Below are positions 1 through 5,561 of a stretch of 5,615 nt of DNA, in pieces. Every line of letters begins with the position of its first letter. Position 1 is the first letter of the stretch. The notes under the pieces are model-generated. The model saw only the letters and a list, made by a program, of their open reading frames with translations. It was not told the DNA's origin and made no database searches. Origin of the DNA: Flavobacteriaceae bacterium (lineage in GTDB: Bacteria > Bacteroidota > Bacteroidia > Flavobacteriales > Flavobacteriaceae); contig JAESTN010000271.1 in the NCBI GenBank assembly GCA_016763595.1, forward strand, positions 1 through 5,615. Reading direction: 5' to 3'. A program made the position numbers and the translations under genes.

Positions 1-1
1 G

Positions 2-1024
2 CGTACCTTGAATTCTGGTGATTTTACATCAAGAACAAGCATGTCAGATTCTAATAAATATTTTATTTCTAATTACTCTAGAGTAAATACCATTCCAAAA
101 TCTGAATTGCGTTCTGCAGATGGTAGATTGGTGATGAAATTAGAAGAGGCAGATTTATCTCAATTGTTTGCTACTGGATATAAATTTCCGGAACCATTTA
201 AGGTAAAAGCAGATGATGGAATTACAGATATTTATGGAGTTATGTACAAGCCTTTTGATATGGATACTACCAAGGTATACCCATTATTAGAGTATGTGTA
301 CCCTGGGCCACAAACAGAGGCTGTAAACAAGTCTTTTTCTTTTAGAATGGACCGTTTAGATAGAATGGCGCAAGTAGGTTTTGTAGTGATTACGTTGGGA
401 AATAGAGGTGGACATCCAGACAGATCTAAATGGTACCACAACTATAGTTATGGGAATTTAAGAGATTATGGTTTGGCTGATAAAAAATATGTTGCTGAGC
501 AATTGGCAAACAAACATGATTATATTGATATTTCTAAAGTTGGAATTTACGGTCATTCAGGTGGTGGATTTATGTCTACAGCTGCAATGTTAGTATATCC
601 AGATTTCTTTAAAGCAGCGGTTTCTTCTGCAGGGAATCATGATAATAATGTATACAATAGCTGGTGGAGTGAAACCCATCATGGAGTAAAAGAAGAGATT
701 GATGCCAAAGGGAAAATCTCTCATAAATACAAAATTGATACCAATCACTCGATAGCTAAAAACTTAAAAGGGAATTTGATGTTAATTCATGGTGATGTAG
801 ATAACAATGTACACCCAGCAGGTACCATACGTATGGCAAATGCATTGATTAAAGCGAATAAACGTTTTAAATTTATGACCATGCCAGGACAACGTCATGG
901 TTTTGGAAATATGACTGAATATTCTTTCTGGTTGCGTGCAGATCACTTTAGTAAATACTTCTTAGGAGTAGAAGCAACAAGTGTAGATATTACAGAAATG
1001 AATAGGGACAAGCCAAAGAATTAA
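2..1024 (+). CDS. S9 family (DPP IV-like) serine peptidase, C-terminal part, truncated at the left window edge
   Basis: This is the catalytic end of a prolyl-oligopeptidase-type (S9B, dipeptidyl peptidase IV-like) enzyme. The family removes N-terminal dipeptides, typically X-Pro or X-Ala, in the periplasm or at the cell surface. The frame is open from base 2 with no stop, and the early residues read as the end of a beta-propeller domain, so the TTG at base 8 is an internal Leu codon, not a start. Numbering from base 2 (340 residues visible), the alpha/beta-hydrolase domain shows the oxyanion-hole segment VYPGP (Tyr100), the nucleophile elbow GHSGGG (Ser186, bases 557-559), the acid in HGDVDNNVH (Asp265, bases 794-796) and the base in GQRHGFG (His299, bases 896-898). 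The triad is therefore complete. Full-length relatives have about 700-800 residues, so the N-terminal half lies outside the window. The gene ends in TAA, 19 nt before a terminator hairpin. The family call is firm; the substrate is inferred. Confidence 0.93.
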   Translation, partial: RTLNSGDFTSRTSMSDSNKYFISNYSRVNTIPKSELRSADGRLVMKLEEADLSQLFATGYKFPEPFKVKADDGITDIYGVMYKPFDMDTTKVYPLLEYVYPGPQTEAVNKSFSFRMDRLDRMAQVGFVVITLGNRGGHPDRSKWYHNYSYGNLRDYGLADKKYVAEQLANKHDYIDISKVGIYGHSGGGFMSTAAMLVYPDFFKAAVSSAGNHDNNVYNSWWSETHHGVKEEIDAKGKISHKYKIDTNHSIAKNLKGNLMLIHGDVDNNVHPAGTIRMANALIKANKRFKFMTMPGQRHGFGNMTEYSFWLRADHFSKYFLGVEATSVDITEMNRDKPKN

Positions 1025-1043
1025 TATAAGATTCTTATAAAAT

Positions 1044-1072
1044 AAAAACGCTGAGCATTGCTCAGCGTTTTT
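1044..1072. terminator. Bidirectional intrinsic terminator between convergent genes
   Basis: A perfect 8-bp GC-rich stem, CGCTGAGC (1049-1056) with GCTCAGCG (1060-1067), closes a 3-nt ATT loop. It is extended by five A:T pairs (1044-1048 with 1068-1072). The A run on one side and the T run on the other give a U-tract to transcripts from either strand. It sits 19 nt after the stop of the S9 peptidase (+) and about 25 nt after the stop of the M61 peptidase (-), so it probably serves both genes. Confidence 0.93.
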
Positions 1073-1097
1073 TATGTTTATGAAGTAGATATAATAC

Positions 1098-2900
1098 TTA
1101 CTTTTTATCCAACCATTCTTTTCTGTTCTTCAACACCTCTGGAGAAACTTCCATTCCTGCCTTTTCATTGGTCATAATTGTATATCTAGGATCTTTAATC
1201 AATGTAACTTTTACTGTTCTTAATTGATTGTATCTGCTAAACTGAATGGTAGCGCGATCGCCAATTTTATAATTGCTTAAAATTGAGTTTACAGAATTTT
1301 CACCATTTACAGCATGGTTGTCTATCGCTATAATTTTATCTCCTGAATTGATTCCTGCTGTATAAGCTGGGCTTCCAATTTGAGCATTATTCCTAACAAC
1401 ACCATTTGATGTAGAAACTCCTAAAAAGACTTTTTTGCTGTCTTGTTTTAAAACAACTCCAACCCTATTAAATAAAGGAGCATAATTAGGCATGGCACTT
1501 TTATAAATATAATTAGAGAAGAAATAATCTCCAAACAATTTACCAGCATAGGTGTTTAGTGCGTTGTTTAGATTATCAATGGTATATGGTTTTTCATTTT
1601 TCCCATAGGTTTTCCAAACAGATTTCATATACCCATCTAAGGTTAAGTTTCCTTTTTCATTTCGTAAGGAAAGATCTAAGGCCAACCCTAAAACGCTACC
1701 ATACGAATAGTACGAAATAAACGTATTACCCCTGTTTACAGGATCAACAGAAGTTGCTGCATCTACAAAAGGAGCTTGATAACTCATCTCTATTGGATTA
1801 AAAAACGAACGTCCTGGAGAATTCCATACATAGTTAAACGTTCCGTTTAAACCATTAATATATCTTTCTGGAGTCATTAATCCTGCTCTAGTTAAAATCA
1901 AATTTGTGTAGTAGCTCGTAAAACCTTCTGCAAACCACAATTCACCACTCATATTTGCTTCTTCAAAACTAAAAGGTTCTAAAGATTTTGGACGAATACG
2001 TTCTACATTCCAAGCATGAAAAAATTCATGAGAAACAGTTCCAATATTTCTGGTCATTCCGCCATTGGCCAATGTTCTTGTACTTGTTAAAACAGTTGAA
2101 TTTCTGTGCTCCATTCCGTCTCCACTTGCATTTGGCACATAACAGGCTAAGAAGGTATATTCACCATAATCAAATTTTGGCAGCTCTCCGAAAACAGCCA
2201 TTTGTTGTAAGACCACTTTTTTTACACTTTCAAAATATTGATCCGCTTCCGCTTCAGTTCCAATATTGTGTAATGCTAATTTTATTTTTAATTTTTCTCC
2301 ATTAGAATCAACCTCAAAAGAACGAACCAAATGGTTACTTAACTCTGTTGGACTGTCCATAAAATACTGCATGTTTGGAGCATAATAGGTATTGACAAAC
2401 ATTGGTTTTAACTGTGTCGCAATTTTCCAATCCTTTCTAGGGTTAAAAGTAATTTGAATGGGTGTTTCTTTTAATGAAGGGGCGAACATAAATGTTGCAG
2501 GAATGTTTAAATGCGCATGTGTTTCATCAACTTGTGCATAGGTTCCGCCACCTCTATTTGCAAATAAGGTATAGGTCACGTTTACAGTCCCATCATGTGT
2601 TGCAACATCCCATTGATACGGATTTGGACGTGTAATTTTTAAGGCTTCTCCTTTACTATTGGTTGCCTTTACGTTGTATACGTTTTTAGCAAACTCATGT
2701 ATAGCGTATCTCCCAGGAGAAGTTCTACTCATTCTAAAAGAGAACTTTCCAGCTTTAATTTTCGTAAAAGAGACTTTTATTTCTGCCTCGTGTTGCGCAG
2801 CATTGGCAAAAGAAATATTATAATTGATATAACTCTGCGCATTACTAAGTGTAGTAATACAAAGCGTTAATAGTAAAATTTTGAATTTGAGTAAACGCAT
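1098..2900 (-). CDS. Secreted M61 family metallopeptidase (glycyl aminopeptidase-like) with C-terminal PDZ domain
   Basis: This is a complete 600-residue zinc peptidase of family M61. Characterised members are aminopeptidases preferring N-terminal Gly or Ala; here the substrate is inferred. The N terminus is a signal peptide (MRLLKFKILLLTLCITTLSNA, cleavage probably before Gln22), so the enzyme acts in the periplasm or outside. Residues about 23-180 fit the M61 N-terminal beta domain. The conserved DGMEHRNST segment lies at 261-269. The zinc site is HEFFH at 291-295 (His291, Glu292 and His295), with the third ligand Glu325 in FAEGFTSYY. A PDZ domain covers about residues 480-570, including GSPAYTAGINSGDKIIAID at 509-527. 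The usual M61 order of domains is therefore intact. The start is the ATG at 2898-2900, directly before the signal peptide. A candidate promoter lies 26 nt upstream, in the 46-nt gap after the XRE gene on the same strand. It converges on the S9 peptidase across a shared terminator. Confidence 0.95.
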   Translation of the reverse strand: MRLLKFKILLLTLCITTLSNAQSYINYNISFANAAQHEAEIKVSFTKIKAGKFSFRMSRTSPGRYAIHEFAKNVYNVKATNSKGEALKITRPNPYQWDVATHDGTVNVTYTLFANRGGGTYAQVDETHAHLNIPATFMFAPSLKETPIQITFNPRKDWKIATQLKPMFVNTYYAPNMQYFMDSPTELSNHLVRSFEVDSNGEKLKIKLALHNIGTEAEADQYFESVKKVVLQQMAVFGELPKFDYGEYTFLACYVPNASGDGMEHRNSTVLTSTRTLANGGMTRNIGTVSHEFFHAWNVERIRPKSLEPFSFEEANMSGELWFAEGFTSYYTNLILTRAGLMTPERYINGLNGTFNYVWNSPGRSFFNPIEMSYQAPFVDAATSVDPVNRGNTFISYYSYGSVLGLALDLSLRNEKGNLTLDGYMKSVWKTYGKNEKPYTIDNLNNALNTYAGKLFGDYFFSNYIYKSAMPNYAPLFNRVGVVLKQDSKKVFLGVSTSNGVVRNNAQIGSPAYTAGINSGDKIIAIDNHAVNGENSVNSILSNYKIGDRATIQFSRYNQLRTVKVTLIKDPRYTIMTNEKAGMEVSPEVLKNRKEWLDKK

Positions 2901-2926
2901 TATTGTTAGTTTTTAAATTGTGTATT

Positions 2927-2934
2927 CAAAACTA
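2927..2934 (-). promoter_or_regulatory. Candidate Bacteroidota -7 element (TAnnTTTG) for the M61 gene
   Basis: On the minus strand this reads TAGTTTTG, a full match to the Bacteroidota -7 consensus TAnnTTTG. It ends 26 nt before the M61 ATG, which would give a 5' leader of about 20 nt. I see no clear TTG -33 element at the usual 17-23 nt spacing; the matching place falls inside the last codons of the XRE gene. Read-through from the upstream operon is also possible, because no terminator hairpin lies between the genes. Confidence 0.5.
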
Positions 2935-2946
2935 CACAAAAATCTT

Positions 2947-3153
2947 CTAATCTTTCACATATTCTAAGATATCAGAAGGTTGACAATCCAATGCTTTACA
3001 AATAGCTTCTAAGGTGGAAAAACGAATGGCTTTAGCCTTACCAGATTTTAAGATGGATAAATTGGCCGTTGTAATGCCAATAGTTTCAGCGAGGTCTTTG
3101 CTTTTCATTTTTCGCTTGGCAAGCATTACATCTAAGTTTACAATAATTGCCAT
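2947..3153 (-). CDS. Small XRE/Cro-CI family helix-turn-helix regulator (YozG-like)
   Basis: This 68-residue protein is almost entirely one Cro/CI-type DNA-binding domain. The recognition region has helix 2 at about residues 17-26 (KSKDLAETIG) and helix 3 at about 28-38 (TTANLSILKSG), followed by the family-typical stretch KAKAIRFSTLEAICKALDCQ (39-58) and PSDILEYV. There is no ligand-binding or dimerisation extension. From memory, proteins of this exact type, such as Bacillus subtilis YozG, are often encoded beside DUF2975 membrane proteins such as YoaS, and that is the arrangement here. It is the last gene of a three-gene operon; its ATG follows the upstream TAA after 2 nt, which suggests translational coupling. 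It probably autoregulates the operon or transmits the state of the membrane proteins, but that is inference. The stop is TAG. Confidence 0.93.
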   Translation of the reverse strand: MAIIVNLDVMLAKRKMKSKDLAETIGITTANLSILKSGKAKAIRFSTLEAICKALDCQPSDILEYVKD

Positions 3154-3178
3154 AGTTAAATTGTTAAATCGTTTTCTT
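3151..3178. repeat. Gene-junction direct repeat, copy A (end of DUF2975 gene 2 into the XRE start)
   Basis: These 28 bases match 3678-3705 at 26 positions, including an exact 19-nt run (3160-3178). The repeat holds the codons for ENDLTI, the TAA stop, a 2-nt spacer and the ATG of the next gene. The shared C-terminal motif explains part of it. The near-identical codon choice and spacer suggest either inheritance from a gene duplication or selection on the translation-coupling signal. Confidence 0.85.
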
Positions 3179-3680
3179 CCGTTGCTTGTTTTGCTTTTTT
3201 AAATATTTCAGCTAAAATATAAAATGCTAAGCCACATGGTATAAGGATGTAAAATTCTTCTTTAGACTCTTTAAAAAAGGAAAAAGAAGATGAACCTATC
3301 GAAGCCAAAATTAATCTTAACACCAAAATATTAATTGTGTAGGTGATGAAAATTCTTCCAATTTTTTTAAAGTAGCCAATGTTTTTCTCACTAAAATAAG
3401 TGCCTTTTTCGACTTCTTTTAAGATTGAAACAAAATAAGTAAACCCATAAATTAAATAGCCTTTCCAGAAAAATATAGCAGTACTAATTACATAATAGCT
3501 CCACTTAATTGCATTTTTAGAAGTAAACCAAGATTCGCTTTTATCAGCAGTTTTTGCCCAATTCAAAAAGGACTTGTATTGTTCCATATCAAACTCTCTC
3601 ATATCATTTAATAAGATTGATATGGAAGAAACGATAACCACATAGGTTATTATGGTAAGTATGTTTGTATTGTCTTTCAT
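3156..3680 (-). CDS. DUF2975-type four-helix integral membrane protein (second copy in operon)
   Basis: This 174-residue protein has four likely membrane helices at about residues 7-24, 59-84, 105-128 and 142-160. A charged loop of roughly 35 residues lies between the first two. The segment LKEVEKGTYFSEKNIGYFKKIGRIF (about 87-111) and the end ILAEIFKKAKQ...ENDLTI are what I recognise as DUF2975 hallmarks: a KG-x-x-FS-x-x-N stretch before helix 3, and a conserved acidic tail ending in DLTI or DLTV. The biochemical role of the family is unknown to me. It lies between a paralogue (2 nt upstream) and an XRE regulator (2 nt downstream), so the three are almost certainly co-translated. The start is the ATG at 3678-3680, two bases after the previous stop. 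Confidence 0.85.
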   Translation of the reverse strand: MKDNTNILTIITYVVIVSSISILLNDMREFDMEQYKSFLNWAKTADKSESWFTSKNAIKWSYYVISTAIFFWKGYLIYGFTYFVSILKEVEKGTYFSEKNIGYFKKIGRIFITYTINILVLRLILASIGSSSFSFFKESKEEFYILIPCGLAFYILAEIFKKAKQATEENDLTI

Positions 3681-3705
3681 AATTATATTGTTAAATCGTT
3701 TTCTT
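3678..3705. repeat. Gene-junction direct repeat, copy B (end of DUF2975 gene 1 into the start of gene 2)
   Basis: This is the partner of 3151-3178, with the exact 19-nt match at 3687-3705. The layout is the same on the minus strand: codons for ENDLTI, TAA, two bases, ATG. The differences from copy A are one base in the final Ile codon (ATA against ATT) and one base in the spacer. Confidence 0.85.
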
Positions 3706-4243
3706 GTTTTAATACTCTTGAGTTTTCAAATATTTTACTGAAGAGTAAAAAGAATAAGCCAATGATAATTGATAGTACACTTTTAAGGTCTATTGTAGCA
3801 GCTAATGTGTTTATTAAACGAATAAAAAAATTGGTTTTCATTTGTACTATGTTGTACGCTAAATTTTGAATGTATAATACAGTGAATAGCTGGATAATAA
3901 TGGTGGAAACACCAATGAAAATAAAAATGTTTCCTGCTTTTTTTAAATTTAAAGTTACTCGTTCATTATAATAATCTGACTTTAAAAATGAAGTTGTACT
4001 TTTTCTTAAATAAAACATTGCTAGTATTAGTAGCATATAATTTACAACTGTTGATGTTGGAACTAGATACATTTTCCATCCAAAAGGCTGGTTAAATAGC
4101 ATTGAAAACATACCTAAAGGAGCTGGTAATGAATCTCGAAAGAAAAATAAAAGGATAAAAAAGATAAACCCAATACTAAACACTGCAATTAGCGTAAAAA
4201 ATAAAATATTAATAAGGGTTCTTAAGAGTTGAATTTTTTTCAT
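3683..4243 (-). CDS. DUF2975-like four-helix integral membrane protein (first gene of operon)
   Basis: This 186-residue, very hydrophobic protein has likely membrane helices at about residues 9-35, 58-79, 103-128 and 153-170. It matches the neighbouring DUF2975 protein in size, helix layout and two aligned segments: LKKAGNIFI (100-108) against FKKIGRIFI before helix 3, and the C-terminal ENDLTI. Elsewhere the two diverge strongly, so this is an old duplication or two subfamilies rather than a recent copy. This copy lacks the KG-x-x-FS-x-x-N signature seen in its neighbour (it has KSDYYNERV instead), so its family call is less certain. It is the promoter-proximal gene of the operon. The start is the ATG at 4241-4243, with two lysines before helix 1, consistent with a cytoplasmic N terminus. 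Function unknown. Confidence 0.78.
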   Translation of the reverse strand: MKKIQLLRTLINILFFTLIAVFSIGFIFFILLFFFRDSLPAPLGMFSMLFNQPFGWKMYLVPTSTVVNYMLLILAMFYLRKSTTSFLKSDYYNERVTLNLKKAGNIFIFIGVSTIIIQLFTVLYIQNLAYNIVQMKTNFFIRLINTLAATIDLKSVLSIIIGLFFLLFSKIFENSRVLKQENDLTI

Positions 4244-4264
4244 AGTTGCTATTTAATTATACAG

Positions 4265-4292
4265 CAAATATATAAAAATTATCGTAAAACAA
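4265..4292 (-). promoter_or_regulatory. Bacteroidota-type promoter for the DUF2975-DUF2975-XRE operon
   Basis: On the minus strand the -33 element TTG (4290-4292) is followed after 17 nt by a perfect -7 element TATATTTG (4265-4272), matching the flavobacterial consensus TTG-N17-23-TAnnTTTG. The -7 element ends 21 nt before the ATG of the first membrane-protein gene, giving a leader of about 15 nt. No other element of this quality lies upstream of the operon, so it is likely the only promoter for all three genes. Confidence 0.7.
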
Positions 4293-4304
4293 TAATAAAT
4301 TATT
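4291..4304. repeat. AT-only inverted repeat at the operon's -33 element, possible operator
   Basis: AATAAT (4291-4296) and ATTATT (4299-4304) form a perfect 6-bp inverted repeat with a 2-nt spacer. It overlaps the -33 TTG of the operon promoter, a suitable place for a small XRE repressor to bind. Because the arms contain only A and T in AT-rich DNA, chance occurrence is quite possible. Confidence 0.2.
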
Positions 4305-4335
4305 TAAAAAGAATAAATTGGTGAATTTTGAATTT

Positions 4336-4350
4336 CGCCTTTATTAGGCG
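4336..4350. promoter_or_regulatory. GC-rich inverted repeat upstream of bioF, possible operator or leader hairpin
   Basis: CGCCT (4336-4340) and AGGCG (4346-4350) are perfect inverted arms around TTATT. It stands out as a GC-rich spot in very AT-rich DNA, 18 nt upstream of the putative bioF -7 element. It could be a repressor site overlapping the -33 region, or a small hairpin if transcription starts farther upstream. It does not resemble the long BirA operator of enterobacteria. Confidence 0.35.
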
Positions 4351-4368
4351 TTTCGTTATAATTTTTCC

Positions 4369-4376
4369 TATTTTTG
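4369..4376 (+). promoter_or_regulatory. Candidate -7 element (TAnnTTTG) for bioF
   Basis: TATTTTTG is a full match to the Bacteroidota -7 consensus. It ends only 5 nt before the ATG at 4382, so transcription would begin at or next to the start codon and give a leaderless or nearly leaderless mRNA. No TTG lies 17-23 nt upstream, so the -33 element is weak or absent, and the T-rich setting makes chance matches easier. Confidence 0.4.
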
Positions 4377-4381
4377 TATTG

Positions 4382-5551
4382 ATGAAATTTCCAAATAAAT
4401 TAAAATATAAGATACATTCTAGAGTTGAAAACAAAGCATTGAGAACGCTTGGTTTACAATCTAATTTGATAGATTTCTCTTCGAATGATTATTTGGGATT
4501 TGCAAAATCTGAAACTATTTTTGATGGAGCACATCAATTTTTGGTTGATGAAAATCTCAAAATAAACGGTGCAACAGGATCACGGTTATTATCGGGAGAT
4601 CATTGGTTGTATGATGTGGTAGAAAAAGAAATAGCTGAATTTCATCAATCAGAAGCTGCGTTGATTTTCAATTCGGGGTACGATGCAAACCTAGGTTTCT
4701 TTTCATCCGTTCCACAACGAGGAGATGTGATTATTTATGACGAATTTATTCATGCATCCATACGTGATGGAATTCAATTATCCAACGCGAAAGCCTATAA
4801 GTTTAAACACAATGATGTAGACGATTTAAAACCTTTACTAAAACGTCATTCTGAACTTGTTTCAGAATCTGATAATGAAATATACGTAGTTACCGAATCT
4901 GTTTTCTCTATGGATGGAGATATGCCAGATTTGGTGACAATGTCACAAATAATTAAATATCATAACGCTTTTTTTGTAGTGGATGAAGCGCATGCGATAG
5001 GCGTTTTTGGGGAAAAAGGTTGTGGCGAAGTACAGCGATTGGGAATAGAAAATCTTGTTTTTGCGCGAATTATTACCTTCGGAAAAGGATTGGGTTGTCA
5101 TGGAGCAGCAATATTGGGAAGTCAAGAACTGAAACAATATTTAGTCAATTTTGCGAGAAGTTTTGTGTACACAACAGGATTGGCTCCACACGCATTGGCG
5201 ACAATTAAAATGGCCTATAATGAATTGGTCATTCTAAACAAAAGTGAAGAGTCTCAACAACAAAAACTGCAAGAAAATATTTCTTTTTTTAAGTCAGAAA
5301 TAAGAAGGTTGCAACTTCAAAAGGTATTTATTGAAAGCAACTCAGCAATACATTGTTGTTTGGTTCCCGGAATTATAAAACCAAAAAAAATAGCCAATCA
5401 GTTACATCATAAAGGCTACGATGTGAGGGCCATTCTATCACCAACAGTTTCTGTTGGAGAAGAGCGTTTGCGTTTTTGTTTGCATGCGTATAATTCAAAA
5501 AAAGAAATCACAGAAGTTTTAGAGAACCTTCGTGTTTTTATGAACAATTAA
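4382..5551 (+). CDS. bioF: PLP-dependent alpha-oxoamine synthase, probable 8-amino-7-oxononanoate synthase (biotin biosynthesis)
   Basis: BioF condenses L-alanine with pimeloyl-ACP or pimeloyl-CoA, releasing CO2, to make 8-amino-7-oxononanoate in the cytoplasm. The protein has 389 residues (E. coli BioF has 384). Fold-type I PLP motifs are all present: GATGSRLLSG (63-72), NSGYDANLG (97-105), the ring-stacking His124 in IHAS, SVFSMDGD (173-180), Asp201 and His204 in DEAHAIGVFG, the PLP lysine Lys235 in TFGKGLG, and RLR at 362-364. The frame is open back to a TTG at 4328, but I chose the ATG at 4382: MKFPNKLKYKIHSR fits the usual start of flavobacterial homologues, and the extra 18 residues would be a hydrophobic stretch read through the promoter region. 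Residues 156-163 (HSELVSES) come from a short palindromic DNA element and lengthen the loop before SVFSMDGD. Sister enzymes (glycine C-acetyltransferase Kbl, other oxoamine synthases) share these motifs, so the biotin role is likely rather than proven. An unrecognised gene follows after 10 nt. Confidence 0.85.
   Translation: MKFPNKLKYKIHSRVENKALRTLGLQSNLIDFSSNDYLGFAKSETIFDGAHQFLVDENLKINGATGSRLLSGDHWLYDVVEKEIAEFHQSEAALIFNSGYDANLGFFSSVPQRGDVIIYDEFIHASIRDGIQLSNAKAYKFKHNDVDDLKPLLKRHSELVSESDNEIYVVTESVFSMDGDMPDLVTMSQIIKYHNAFFVVDEAHAIGVFGEKGCGEVQRLGIENLVFARIITFGKGLGCHGAAILGSQELKQYLVNFARSFVYTTGLAPHALATIKMAYNELVILNKSEESQQQKLQENISFFKSEIRRLQLQKVFIESNSAIHCCLVPGIIKPKKIANQLHHKGYDVRAILSPTVSVGEERLRFCLHAYNSKKEITEVLENLRVFMNN
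4844..4870. repeat. Short palindromic (REP/RPE-like) repeat embedded in bioF
   Basis: The core is a perfect 8-bp inverted repeat, ATTCTGAA (4848-4855) and TTCAGAAT (4861-4868), around CTTGT. In the bioF frame it is translated as (R)HSELVSES. From memory, this sequence and peptide recur many times, mostly between genes, in diverse bacterial genomes including Flavobacteriia, so I read it as an in-frame insertion of a dispersed repeat. Only one copy lies in this window, so the repetitive nature cannot be shown here. Confidence 0.6.
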
Positions 5552-5561
5552 AAAAAATCAA

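Noticed and set aside
8..10. TTG as the start codon of the S9 peptidase
   Set aside because: The frame is open to the left edge and the following residues read as the end of a DPP IV propeller domain, so this is an internal Leu codon of a truncated gene.
232..441. Open frame of 69 codons on the minus strand
   Set aside because: It is antisense to the well-supported S9 catalytic domain and has no recognisable features.
1025..1098. Additional small gene or RNA in the gap between the two peptidase genes
   Set aside because: The 73-nt gap is fully accounted for by the two stop codons and the terminator hairpin.
1988..2305. Open frame of 105 codons on the plus strand
   Set aside because: It lies wholly opposite the M61 gene, over its zinc-site region, and its translation has low complexity and no recognisable domain.
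3014..3202. Plus-strand frame of 62 codons opposite the XRE gene
   Set aside because: It overlaps the XRE gene and the end of the second membrane-protein gene antisense, and its hydrophobic translation mirrors AT-rich coding DNA.
2947..4243. Toxin-antitoxin or phage-defence interpretation of the XRE operon
   Set aside because: The small XRE protein could suggest an antitoxin, but the partners look like DUF2975 membrane proteins, not a known toxin or effector, and no mobile-element or defence genes are nearby.
4328..4381. TTG start adding 18 hydrophobic residues (possible signal or anchor) to BioF
   Set aside because: BioF is a cytosolic enzyme, the extension runs through the inverted repeat and the -7 element, and the ATG at 4382 matches the usual N terminus of homologues.
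4943..5208. Two short overlapping frames (minus 4943-5137, plus 5020-5208) inside bioF
   Set aside because: Both lie within the conserved PLP-binding region of bioF, which is clearly coded in the other frame.
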